DNA of 6,300 bases from Thermococcales archaeon 44_46 (GCA_001507935.1 LGET01000095.1:1-6300), one strand, 5' to 3'; counted from the first letter of the stretch, positions 1-6,011 are shown. The notes: a model not told the origin generated them from the sequence alone. Numbers and translations are program-made.

Positions 1-194
1 TCCCCAAGCTGTTTCACTATGCTGAGGTGAAAATCCGCACCTTCCCTAGCGAGGGCTTTTGCTAGAATTGCACCGGCAGTTATGCCATCTGCATCCCTGT
101 GTGAAATAATACGGATAGTATGGCCTAACTCAATGTGCATTTTTATTAGCTCTGCACCTTCCCTAACCTTCTCCAAAAATGCGTTCTTATCCAT
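1..194 (-). CDS. gan: DHH-family RecJ-like phosphoesterase, probably GAN nuclease (N-terminal 64 residues, 3' end outside window)
   Basis: Only the N-terminus is present. I translated it from an ATG at 194-192, which is preceded by a strong AAGGTGA ribosome binding site five bases upstream. Residues 31-41 read [11 protein letters not shown], the first metal-binding motif of the DHH/RecJ superfamily (aspartates 34 and 36), directly after a beta-strand-like IRII stretch. Family members are manganese-dependent exonucleases or phosphoesterases. In Thermococcales the RecJ-like protein encoded next to ribosomal protein S15 is, as far as I recall, GAN, a 5'-3' single-strand exonuclease that binds GINS and is the archaeal counterpart of Cdc45. 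The gene lies 31 bases downstream of S15 on the same strand with no clear terminator between, so the two are probably co-transcribed. The DHH assignment is firm. The GAN identity is inferred from context, because other DHH proteins such as NrnA-like ones share this motif. Confidence 0.8.
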   Translation of the reverse strand, partial: MDKNAFLEKVREGAELIKMHIELGHTIRIISHRDADGITAGAILAKALAREGADFHLSIVKQLG

Positions 195-225
195 TATATC
201 ACCTTAATAAGGAAAAAGGTGAAAA

Positions 226-681
226 TCAGCGAACGAGAAGCTTTGCTTGCTCTGGATCGTATCTCCACTTGGCTGGTAGCTTTCCAGTTTTCCTGTAGTA
301 TTTTACAAGTCTCCTGATCTTGCTCTCAGTAAGCTGAAGTCCCCTCATTGAATGAAGGTCTTTGGGATGCTGTTCTAGGTGCTTCCTAAGTTTGACTGCC
401 TTTCTAATGAGGAACATTAAATCCTCTGGAATCTCTGGAGCAAGGCCGTTCTCTTCGAGTATCTTGGTTATTTTCTTTCCAGTGATGAGCCTAACACTCG
501 GAATTCCGTATTGGTCTCTCAAAATAGTGCCTATCATGGCAGCACTATAACCTTCCTTCCTAAGCTTAACAACAAGATTTTCAACTTCCTCAGCAGTGTA
601 CTCCACCCATGTAGGTGGGGCTGTCCTCGGTGGCTTCTTTGATCCAGACTTTCCTCTTTTTCTTGCATGCAACCTTGCCAT
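226..681 (-). CDS. rps15: 30S ribosomal protein S15 (archaeal uS15)
   Basis: This is the small-subunit protein that binds the central domain of 16S rRNA at the helix 20/21/22 junction. It starts [14 protein letters not shown], the basic N-terminus typical of archaeal/eukaryotic uS15. The N-terminal extension domain spans about residues 1-80 and the S15 helical core about 85-134, with the conserved block [11 protein letters not shown] at 105-115 and basic [11 protein letters not shown] after it. I chose the ATG at 681 (151 residues, normal for archaea). The in-frame GTG at 690 lies inside the GGAGGTG ribosome binding site (694-688), which sits six bases before the ATG. It is the first gene of a minus-strand operon with the DHH/GAN nuclease. 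The leader can form two hairpins, one covering the ribosome binding site, so translational control is plausible. Confidence 0.97.
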   Translation of the reverse strand: MARLHARKRGKSGSKKPPRTAPPTWVEYTAEEVENLVVKLRKEGYSAAMIGTILRDQYGIPSVRLITGKKITKILEENGLAPEIPEDLMFLIRKAVKLRKHLEQHPKDLHSMRGLQLTESKIRRLVKYYRKTGKLPAKWRYDPEQAKLLVR

Positions 682-687
682 TTCCAA

Positions 688-721
688 CACCTCCCGGTGA
701 CGGCCAGCTACTGCCAGCCGC
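688..721 (-). promoter_or_regulatory. S15 mRNA leader: two adjacent hairpins, one sequestering the Shine-Dalgarno
   Basis: Reading the minus strand, bases 720-713 pair with 708-701 around the loop AGUA. This is an 8-bp stem containing tandem wobbles (U716-G705, G715-U706) followed by G714-C707, i.e. a G-U/G-C step. Immediately after, CACC (699-696) pairs with GGUG (691-688) around a GGGA loop of GNRA type, and this hairpin contains most of the SD sequence. S15 is known to bind a G-U/G-C step in helix 22 of 16S rRNA, and in several bacteria it represses its own mRNA by mimicry. The pairings are seen directly. Autoregulation in this archaeon is my inference. Confidence 0.45.
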
Positions 722-757
722 CCCTTATAAGATTGCCAATAGTGGGTGATAAAAGGG

Positions 758-771
758 CTTTAAAAAGTTTG
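758..771 (-). promoter_or_regulatory. Promoter (BRE/TATA) of the S15 operon
   Basis: On the minus strand GCAAACTTTTTAAAG fits the Thermococcales BRE plus TATA pattern, with the TATA core at 766-759. Transcription would begin near 735, giving a leader of about 50 bases that includes both hairpins. A second A/T box, CTTATAAG at 731-724, is also present but lacks a good BRE and would start RNA inside the hairpins. The first box is preferred. Confidence 0.6.
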
Positions 772-823
772 CCCTTGAGATATTTTACGTTTTTTGAAAA
801 TAAGCGAGAGGACAATCTTCATT

Positions 824-838
824 CGAAATTCTTATTAA
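824..838 (+). promoter_or_regulatory. Promoter of cas6
   Basis: CGAAATT followed by CTTATTAA (831-838) matches an archaeal purine-rich BRE and TATA box. The predicted start is near 861, about 19 bases before the cas6 ATG and just ahead of its ribosome binding site at 867-871. This gives the short leader usual in Thermococcales. Confidence 0.55.
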
Positions 839-879
839 CATCAAAGGCAAAGATATTATTTAGAGCGGAGGGTTAGTTA

Positions 880-1617
880 ATGAGAATTGAAATCAAACTT
901 AAACCTGAAAATAAGAATGCTATAGTGCCCTTTAATTACAACGATGAAATTCATGACCAGTTGCTTGAAAAGATTTTCCTTGCGGCGCCAGATTTAGCTG
1001 AGGTGCTTCAAATGGAGTATAAGGATTACTTCACCTTTTCCAGGATAATGATTAGAGAGAGGGAGATTATTCCCGATAAAGGAATTAAAGTACTCTCGGA
1101 TGATATATCCCTCTACGTTTCGTCTTCTCTCACCGAAATCATAAAGGCAATTGCAGAGGGGTTTATCTCGAATCCTATCTTAAAGGTGGGAGAAGCGACG
1201 TTCTCCATGGCCGACATAAAAATACTCCGGGAGCCAAAGATAAGGGATGGAACGCTTTTTTCAACGTTAAGCCCTATAGTTGTTAGGACAGCCAAGTTCG
1301 AAGACAATAAGGTAAAGATATGGGATCTTTATCCAAACAACGAGGGATTCCAAGACAAACTCAGGAAAATAATGCTTACAAAGTTTTCAGAGATAAATGG
1401 TAGGTTCCCAGAGGATACCGACTTTCACCTTGATGTCATAAAATTCAAGCCTGTGAGAATAAAGGTTGGTAAGACGTATTACAGAGGCTCTCTGATGGTT
1501 TTCCGGTATTATGGGTCGAAGGAGATAGCAAAGTTTGGATACGAAAACGGCTTTGGAGACAAAACCAGCTATGGTTTCGGTATGGTCAAAGTAATTGATG
1601 AAGAAGAAGGACAATAA
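880..1617 (+). CDS. cas6: Cas6-family CRISPR repeat RNA-binding protein, apparently non-catalytic
   Basis: Cas6 proteins bind CRISPR repeat RNA and normally cut it to make crRNA. This 245-residue protein matches my recollection of P. furiosus Cas6 along its length. It has N-terminal MRIEIKLKPE, LREPK (116-120), TLSPIVV (129-135) and the C-terminal glycine-rich FGYENGFGDKTSYGFGMVKV (219-238). The start has GGAGG eight bases upstream. The P. furiosus active site is Tyr31, His46 and Lys52. Here no Tyr occurs between residues 21 and 46, Gln44 stands where the His would be, and the only histidines are 25 and 183. Endonuclease activity is therefore doubtful, as in the non-catalytic Cas6 homolog described from P. 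horikoshii. No other cas gene or repeat array is in the window, so it stands alone beside a divergent ribosomal operon. Its last 32 bases overlap the convergent transferase gene. Confidence 0.93.
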   Translation: MRIEIKLKPENKNAIVPFNYNDEIHDQLLEKIFLAAPDLAEVLQMEYKDYFTFSRIMIREREIIPDKGIKVLSDDISLYVSSSLTEIIKAIAEGFISNPILKVGEATFSMADIKILREPKIRDGTLFSTLSPIVVRTAKFEDNKVKIWDLYPNNEGFQDKLRKIMLTKFSEINGRFPEDTDFHLDVIKFKPVRIKVGKTYYRGSLMVFRYYGSKEIAKFGYENGFGDKTSYGFGMVKVIDEEEGQ

Positions 1618-2485
1618 TACCTAAGACTGTTTCTATCCCCCAAACCATGGCAACGAGCTGAGGCTCTTTTACTTTCTTTATTCTCATCAGCAAACCCAGA
1701 AAGCTTAGGTAAGGTGGGGCTTTTAAAGTCCCATCTTCCAAAACCTCTGTTCTTCCCAAAGGTCTGCCTTTAAATCGTATTTTAGACTTAAGGAGGAAGT
1801 CCACAAAATGGGGTAGCAGCAAAAACGCTGCAAATACTTCAACTTTACCTAAAACGCCAACCAGTCCTATTAATGCCCCAAGGGACAACGTTCCAGTGTC
1901 CCCGGGGAAGATTCTAGCGGGGTATTTATTCCACCACAAAAATCCAAAGGCTACAGCACTTCCCGTCAATGCCAAAATTTGGGCATTTCCAGAGGTTATC
2001 AACCCCAAAAAGAAGAGAGCTATAGCGGAAGTCCCTACCTCCAGCCCATTGAACCCTGCTAAGAGGTTCACCAGATTGGCAGAACCGGTTATGAAAAGTA
2101 CCGCAAAGAGATAGTAGAATAAGCCAAGTTCAAAGGAAACCAGCAGAATATCCAGATCAGTATTTATGGATATCGAAACTACTATTGAGGAGACCAGCAA
2201 AGATAACAGAACTTTATGAGACTGTTTAAGCTGGGTTATGTCATCTATTATACCTATAATCCCAAAGAGAAGAAATATCAGAAGAGCCTTTGCGAGAGTT
2301 TCATTTAGAAGAGACACAAGACTTAGAGGCAATACGAGTAAAAGAACAATGCCTCCCATTTCTGGAACCTCGGGTTTATCTAGCTTATGAATATCTCTTC
2401 CAACTATGCCGGCTTTTCTCATTAACGAACCGATGTAGGGGGTAAGAAGAAGGGAAAGGATAAAACCCACAACAGGCGTTATCAT
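1586..2485 (-). CDS. UDP-GlcNAc:polyprenyl-phosphate GlcNAc-1-phosphate transferase-like (MraY/Alg7/AglH family)
   Basis: This polytopic membrane enzyme likely transfers a sugar-1-phosphate from a UDP-sugar to dolichyl/polyprenyl phosphate, the first step of lipid-linked glycan assembly. In the 299-residue form the family motifs are clear. They are PEMGG (41-45), the Mg-binding DD at 81-82 in GIIDDITQLKQSHK, NLVNLLAGFNGLE (137-149, as in eukaryotic Alg7), FPGDTGTL (193-200, Asp196), and a cytosolic loop around FKGRPLGRTE (238-247). About ten hydrophobic segments fill the rest. I start at ATG 2485, which has GGGTGG five bases upstream. A TTG at 2512 would add nine residues but has no ribosome binding site. 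The gene is divergent from the HAD-glycosyltransferase gene, suggesting a shared pathway. Its 3' end overlaps cas6 by 32 bases. The sugar specificity cannot be read from sequence. Confidence 0.88.
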   Translation of the reverse strand: MITPVVGFILSLLLTPYIGSLMRKAGIVGRDIHKLDKPEVPEMGGIVLLLVLPLSLVSLLNETLAKALLIFLLFGIIGIIDDITQLKQSHKVLLSLLVSSIVVSISINTDLDILLVSFELGLFYYLFAVLFITGSANLVNLLAGFNGLEVGTSAIALFFLGLITSGNAQILALTGSAVAFGFLWWNKYPARIFPGDTGTLSLGALIGLVGVLGKVEVFAAFLLLPHFVDFLLKSKIRFKGRPLGRTEVLEDGTLKAPPYLSFLGLLMRIKKVKEPQLVAMVWGIETVLGIIVLLLHQLL

Positions 2486-2515
2486 TATAACCACCCAAAC
2501 TAAATTAAGCAAGGA

Positions 2516-2523
2516 CTTAATAA
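2516..2523 (+). promoter_or_regulatory. Possible promoter (TATA) of the HAD-glycosyltransferase operon
   Basis: CTTAATAA preceded by purine-rich AAGGA would direct initiation near 2546, just ahead of the AGGGTGA ribosome binding site at 2551. It faces the opposite promoter at 2533-2540, so the two start regions would overlap. Confidence 0.35.
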
Positions 2524-2532
2524 CTCTTCCGC

Positions 2533-2546
2533 TACTATAAGAAATG
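2533..2546 (-). promoter_or_regulatory. Possible promoter of the GlcNAc-1-P transferase gene
   Basis: Minus-strand CATTTC followed by TTATAGTA (2540-2533) is the only TATA-like box at a suitable distance. It predicts a start near 2511, about 25 bases before the ATG at 2485. The BRE is weak. Confidence 0.35.
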
Positions 2547-2563
2547 TCACAGGGTGAAAAAGC

Positions 2564-3886
2564 ATGGACATCCAGCTAGTTGTCTTCGATCTCGATGGAA
2601 CCCTTGTGGGTGCGCCAATGGACTTTGCAAAAGTAAAGGAGAGATTAAAAGAGAGGCTTGAGAAGGAGGGAATATCAAAGGAGCTCATCGGTGATTTGAC
2701 GCCTATGTATGAAACTCTGCTCAAGATATCCCAAATTACGGGTATGGATTTTGAATATCTGCATTCATTCCTCGTTGAACTGGAAGTAGAAAGGGCTAAG
2801 GACAGCTATTTGTTCGAAGGTTCCAGAGAGTTGCTAGAGCTTTTAAAAGAAAATGGGATAAAAATCGCCCTGATGACTAGGAGCTCTAGAAAGGCCACAG
2901 AATATGTGCTAAAAAAACATGGTATTGAGGAATTTTTTGACCTTGTAGTTACCAGGGATGATGTACCTCCAGAAGACGTTAAGCCAAATCCCGGCCATTT
3001 AAAGACAATACTAGAGCATTTTAATGTTCCACCAACAAAAGTAGTTGTAGTGGGAGATCATGGATATGACCTGCTCCCGGCAAAAGAACTAAGGTGTCTG
3101 AGTGTACTTATAACCTCCAACGAAAGCGGAAGAATGAGCTTTAAAATTGAAGAAGACGCAAATTTTGAAGTAGCAAACGTCAAAGAGGCGATTGAACTCT
3201 TCAAGCGATTGCTCAAGACATACGTTGTTGTACCGGCGTACAATGAAGAGAAAACAATAGATAACGTCCTGAGGGACTTGCTCCAGTATTTCAAAGAAGA
3301 AGAGATTGTGGTCGTAAATGACGGGAGCAGAGACAAAACTAGAGAAGTGGCTCAAGAAAAAGGCGTGGTAGTGTTAACACACCTCGTAAACAGAGGGCTT
3401 GGGGGAGCATTGGGTACAGGGATAAGGTACGCCCTCCTTAAAGGAGCTGAATTAATACTGACCTTTGATGCAGATGGCCAGCATTTAGTTGATGATGCCC
3501 TAAGAGTAATGAAGCCAGTTGCAGAAGGGAAGGCAGATTTTGCCGTGGGCTCAAGATTGAAAGGGGACGTAAGTGAAATGCCTTTTGTAAAACGCTTTGG
3601 AAATTTTGTTCTTGACTTTATAACGGCAGTGTTTGCTAAAAAATACGTTTCCGATTCCCAAAGCGGATTGCGGTGCTTGAATAGAGAATGCGCATCCAAA
3701 ATAAAAATCACATGCGATAGATACGCTGTTTCAAGTGAAATAATAATCGAAGCCTCAAAGAACGGATGCAGAATAGTTGAAGTACCCATAAAAGCGGTTT
3801 ATACCGAATATTCCAAAAAGAAAGGAACCAATATTTTAGAGGGCGTAAAAATAGCTTTTAACTTGCTGTTAGATAGGATGAGGTGA
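2564..3886 (+). CDS. HAD-superfamily phosphatase fused to family-2 glycosyltransferase (dolichyl-phosphate sugar synthase type)
   Basis: This is a 440-residue two-domain protein. Residues 1-215 form a HAD-IA type hydrolase. It has motif I FDLDGT (Asp9, Asp11), a helical cap about 15-85, motif II MTRSS (Thr105), motif III Lys140 in VKPNP, and motif IV GDHGYD (Asp165, Asp169). All catalytic residues are present. Residues 219-440 form a GT2 domain: VVVPAYNEE (221-229), VVVNDGS (249-255), the nucleotide-sugar/metal motif DADGQH (302-307) and QSGLR (366-370), as in DPM1-like synthases that load a sugar onto dolichyl phosphate. There is no obvious membrane segment. The reading frame is continuous across the junction with no internal Met there, so it is a real fusion. 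The ATG has AGGGTGA six bases upstream. The DUF2304 membrane gene follows immediately and probably serves the GT domain. The exact sugar and the phosphatase substrate are unknown. Confidence 0.9.
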   Translation: MDIQLVVFDLDGTLVGAPMDFAKVKERLKERLEKEGISKELIGDLTPMYETLLKISQITGMDFEYLHSFLVELEVERAKDSYLFEGSRELLELLKENGIKIALMTRSSRKATEYVLKKHGIEEFFDLVVTRDDVPPEDVKPNPGHLKTILEHFNVPPTKVVVVGDHGYDLLPAKELRCLSVLITSNESGRMSFKIEEDANFEVANVKEAIELFKRLLKTYVVVPAYNEEKTIDNVLRDLLQYFKEEEIVVVNDGSRDKTREVAQEKGVVVLTHLVNRGLGGALGTGIRYALLKGAELILTFDADGQHLVDDALRVMKPVAEGKADFAVGSRLKGDVSEMPFVKRFGNFVLDFITAVFAKKYVSDSQSGLRCLNRECASKIKITCDRYAVSSEIIIEASKNGCRIVEVPIKAVYTEYSKKKGTNILEGVKIAFNLLLDRMR

Positions 3887-3891
3887 TAAAA

Positions 3892-4254
3892 ATGTATGCC
3901 GTACAATACATCGCCGTTATTATTATCCTGGCACTTATGGTATACGTACTTGGAAAATACGGGAGAAAAGAGCTTGAATGGCAGGATCTGGTGTTCTGGG
4001 AAGCTTTGCTCCTCATAATGCTGATAGTTTCCCTGAAACCGGTGGAGATTTCCTTAACAATAAAAAACATACTCGGGCTTGGAAGGGGTCTAGATGCATT
4101 GTTTGTGGTCTCTATAGGCCTCAGCTACCTGCTGTTGTTTAGGCTTTACATCGCAATAGACAAAGCTGAAAGGGAAATAACCGAGCTAACACGTCAGATC
4201 GCAATAGAATTCCAGGAAATCAAGGAAATGCTAGAAAAACTAGAAAGGGATTAG
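3892..4254 (+). CDS. DUF2304-family small membrane protein, partner of the glycosyltransferase
   Basis: This 120-residue protein has three hydrophobic segments (about 3-20, 32-47 and 67-88) and a charged, coiled-coil-like C-terminal helix (about 89-118). That layout is typical of DUF2304 proteins, which frequently sit next to DPM1-like GT2 genes in archaea and bacteria. Function is not established. I infer that it anchors the soluble glycosyltransferase to the membrane or helps present the lipid substrate. The start is the ATG at 3892, four bases after AGGTGAT (3881-3887), which lies across the stop of the upstream gene, so translation is probably coupled. An upstream in-frame GTG at 3883 would overlap that stop by three bases but lies within this ribosome binding site. 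Its TAG stop overlaps by three bases the TAA stop of the convergent deaminase gene. Confidence 0.8.
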   Translation: MYAVQYIAVIIILALMVYVLGKYGRKELEWQDLVFWEALLLIMLIVSLKPVEISLTIKNILGLGRGLDALFVVSIGLSYLLLFRLYIAIDKAEREITELTRQIAIEFQEIKEMLEKLERD

Positions 4255-4781
4255 TCATCTCCAAAAAGCTCTTCCAGGAATACTTTAACCCTCTCCTTGG
4301 GGACTTTAAACTGTCTTATTTTCACAATCCCTTTCTCTTGGGCTTCTTTCAGCAAAATCTCAGTTGCCTTGTTTGGATACATCTCCTCGTAAACTATCTC
4401 CCTAACTCCCGCATTTACCAGTAACTTAAAGCAGACATCGCATGGAAAGTGGGTAACATAAAGTGTGGCCCCTTCAAGGCTTATCCCCTTTCTAGCCGCC
4501 ATTGCTATGACGTTCTGTTCTGCATGAACCGCTCTATGACAGTGACCATCGACTATCAGGCAACCCACATCTATACAGTGATCCATATTCCTCGGGGCGC
4601 CATTATAGCCTGTCGCCAAAATGTAGCCGTCTTTTACGGCAACTGCTCCAACCCTAAGTCTAGGACATGTGGCCCTTAGACTCACGAGCTTTGCAATGAG
4701 CATGAAGTATTCATCTTTCGTGGGACGTATTTTCTTTATATGCTCTGCTCGCTCTTTATCTAGAACTATTTCTACTTCCAT
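4251..4781 (-). CDS. dCMP deaminase-type cytidine/deoxycytidylate deaminase
   Basis: This 176-residue zinc enzyme likely converts dCMP to dUMP, supplying the thymidylate pathway in the cytosol. The catalytic motif VHAEQN (85-90) provides the zinc ligand His86 and the proton-shuttling Glu88. FPCDVC (112-117) provides zinc ligands Cys114 and Cys117. Cys39, Cys69, Cys74, His80, Cys81 and His82 could form a second structural zinc site like that in phage T4 and eukaryotic dCMP deaminases. GYNGAPR (58-64) is a typical substrate-binding stretch of this family. The start ATG has AGGTGG four bases upstream. The roughly 20-residue charged N-terminal extension is longer than the minimal fold. A related role such as riboflavin-type or tRNA deamination is less likely given the motif order. 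It is transcribed alone from a TATA box just upstream and converges with the DUF2304 gene. Confidence 0.9.
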   Translation of the reverse strand: MEVEIVLDKERAEHIKKIRPTKDEYFMLIAKLVSLRATCPRLRVGAVAVKDGYILATGYNGAPRNMDHCIDVGCLIVDGHCHRAVHAEQNVIAMAARKGISLEGATLYVTHFPCDVCFKLLVNAGVREIVYEEMYPNKATEILLKEAQEKGIVKIRQFKVPKERVKVFLEELFGDD

Positions 4782-4794
4782 AGTACCACCTAAT

Positions 4795-4804
4795 AAAAAA
4801 GAAG
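4795..4804 (-). terminator. Possible T-tract terminator of the regulator-peptidase operon
   Basis: Minus-strand CTTCTTTTTT ends in six T residues, 29-34 bases after the peptidase stop codon. Archaeal RNA polymerase terminates at such T-runs without a stem. It lies just upstream of the predicted deaminase start, so it would stop read-through without affecting that gene. Confidence 0.35.
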
Positions 4805-4811
4805 CAACAAG

Positions 4812-4825
4812 CTTAAAAGAATTTT
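4812..4825 (-). promoter_or_regulatory. Promoter of the dCMP deaminase gene
   Basis: Minus-strand AAATT followed by CTTTTAAG (4819-4812) gives a TATA box with an A-rich BRE. The predicted start is near 4790, about eight bases before the ATG at 4781, so the ribosome binding site lies at the extreme 5' end of the message. Confidence 0.45.
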
Positions 4826-4828
4826 TGA

Positions 4829-5611
4829 TCAGTTGAAAATTCTCTCCCTGAGGGTCATAGCTTCAACTTCTGCCATAATCTTCCATATCCTCTCTTCATA
4901 GCTTGGGTGTGTCTCAAAGAGCGATTTTTGGTGAGGTCTTTCTATCTTTGGCTCTATAGAGGGCAACGCAGATTCCTTAACTTCGATCCTTAAGTCCTCG
5001 TAGTACTTAAGTTCTTCGAGGGCTCTTTTTAGAGCCAATGGAACAGGTATTAAGCGCAATGCCGTTTCATCAGCTTTAAATTCTCTCTGTTTTAAATAAT
5101 CAGACCTACGAACCTCGTAGAGAAGGTAGAATATGAAGGAAGCCAATGAAACCAAAGCGTTTCTGGAGATTAGGAAATTCAAAAGGGCTATAGCGAGCAT
5201 GAGGTATCTCCCATAAGAGATAAGCGGGAAGAGGACAGTATCTCCGTTTTTTATATGGCCTATCTCATGGGCCGCAACTGCAAGGATTTCTTCTTCATCG
5301 AGAACCTCAAATAGACCCATAGAAAGCACAATCGAATTTCTAAAAGAGTAAGCATTGGGTATATAGTCATCCAGCAGATAAATTTCGGGAGTTGCTATCC
5401 CAGCCTTATTTGCCATCCTCATTATCCCATCGTAGAGCCATGGGAGATCTTCGTAGGAAAGCTTCCTTTGTTTCTTCTTTAAGGAGCTCTTAATAGTCCA
5501 CAGGTACAGTCCAGCAAGAATAAGGAATACCCCAACTACAAATAACAGGCCAAGTTTTCCCAAGTACAAAATTGTAATCAACACCTGGGCGAGGAATATG
5601 AGTTTAAGCAT
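4829..5611 (-). CDS. M48-family (HtpX-like) membrane zinc metallopeptidase
   Basis: This 260-residue integral membrane protease has its zinc site facing the cytoplasm in the family model. Two hydrophobic segments lie at about 3-18 and 20-40. The zinc motif HEIGH (His115, Glu116, His119) sits in AVAAHEIGHIKNGD. Two further membrane segments span about 126-165. The third zinc ligand is probably Glu177 in REFKADE, and THPSYEER (234-241) is the usual C-terminal M48 signature. All catalytic residues are intact. The family degrades membrane or misfolded proteins. The ATG is six bases after the stop of the BlaI-like regulator gene, whose last codons carry the weak AAGTGA binding site, so the two form an operon. 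The pairing suggests that the peptidase is controlled by, or acts on, the regulator, as M56 BlaR1 does on BlaI. That part is inference. Confidence 0.92.
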   Translation of the reverse strand: MLKLIFLAQVLITILYLGKLGLLFVVGVFLILAGLYLWTIKSSLKKKQRKLSYEDLPWLYDGIMRMANKAGIATPEIYLLDDYIPNAYSFRNSIVLSMGLFEVLDEEEILAVAAHEIGHIKNGDTVLFPLISYGRYLMLAIALLNFLISRNALVSLASFIFYLLYEVRRSDYLKQREFKADETALRLIPVPLALKRALEELKYYEDLRIEVKESALPSIEPKIERPHQKSLFETHPSYEERIWKIMAEVEAMTLRERIFN

Positions 5612-5617
5612 CTGCTA

Positions 5618-5983
5618 TCACTTCTTTATCTTTGAGAGGTACGCAACGGTTGCCTCCTTAAAATTACTCATGAGGGCATTCAAAATGCTCTCTACAACTT
5701 TCTTCTCAAACTCCTCTTTGCTTGTAGCCACACTGTAAACGTATCTCATTCCTCCCCTTCCCGTATCCACACTTCTCTTTAATAGCCCTCTTTCACAGAG
5801 CCTGTTCATTAGTATACTAACTGTAGAACGTCTTAAGTTCTCATGCTTATCTTTTAGATATTCATAAACCTCTCCAGCCGTTGCAACCTTCACCTTCCAC
5901 ATATACTCCATTATCTCGGCTTCCATTGGAGGTAGAACTGCTCTTAAACCGTCTTCATTTATCTTGAATTCATGAGGCTGCAT
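5618..5983 (-). CDS. BlaI/MecI-family winged-helix transcriptional regulator
   Basis: This 121-residue DNA-binding protein begins its wHTH with LPPMEAEIMEYMWK (17-30), matching the BlaI/MecI opening helix. AGEVYEYLKDKHENLRRSTVSILMNRLCERGLL (36-68) supplies the turn helix and recognition helix, and GRGGMRYVYSVA (75-86) the wing. Residues 89-121 form the dimerising helices. In bacteria the family represses beta-lactamase or other genes and is inactivated by a membrane metalloprotease. Here it is the first gene of an operon with an M48 membrane peptidase. The ATG at 5983 follows GGAGGAG by seven bases. A closer ATG at 5990 is out of frame. An imperfect dyad between its TATA box and ribosome binding site is a plausible operator. 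The inducing signal is unknown. Confidence 0.88.
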   Translation of the reverse strand: MQPHEFKINEDGLRAVLPPMEAEIMEYMWKVKVATAGEVYEYLKDKHENLRRSTVSILMNRLCERGLLKRSVDTGRGGMRYVYSVATSKEEFEKKVVESILNALMSNFKEATVAYLSKIKK

Positions 5984-6011
5984 TGAACATCTCCTCCGGT
6001 TTATTCACTAT

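Noticed and set aside
202..212. CCTTAATAAGG palindrome between S15 and the nuclease gene
   Set aside because: A one-base loop cannot form an RNA hairpin and it overlaps the better CACCTT/AAGGTG pairing. It is probably fortuitous.
667..876. Plus-strand open frame in the S15-cas6 intergenic region (69 codons)
   Set aside because: It begins inside the S15 start on the other strand, lacks a ribosome binding site, has no recognisable composition, and covers both promoters.
880..1617. A CRISPR array near cas6
   Set aside because: I found no regularly spaced direct repeats anywhere in the window.
2510..2512. TTG start giving a 308-residue transferase
   Set aside because: No ribosome binding site precedes it, while the internal ATG at 2485 has GGGTGG at good spacing and begins right at the first membrane helix.
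3352..3789. 145-codon antisense frame within the glycosyltransferase domain
   Set aside because: The opposite strand has clear GT2 motifs. This frame is Ser/Thr/Phe-rich with no ribosome binding site, typical of an antisense shadow.
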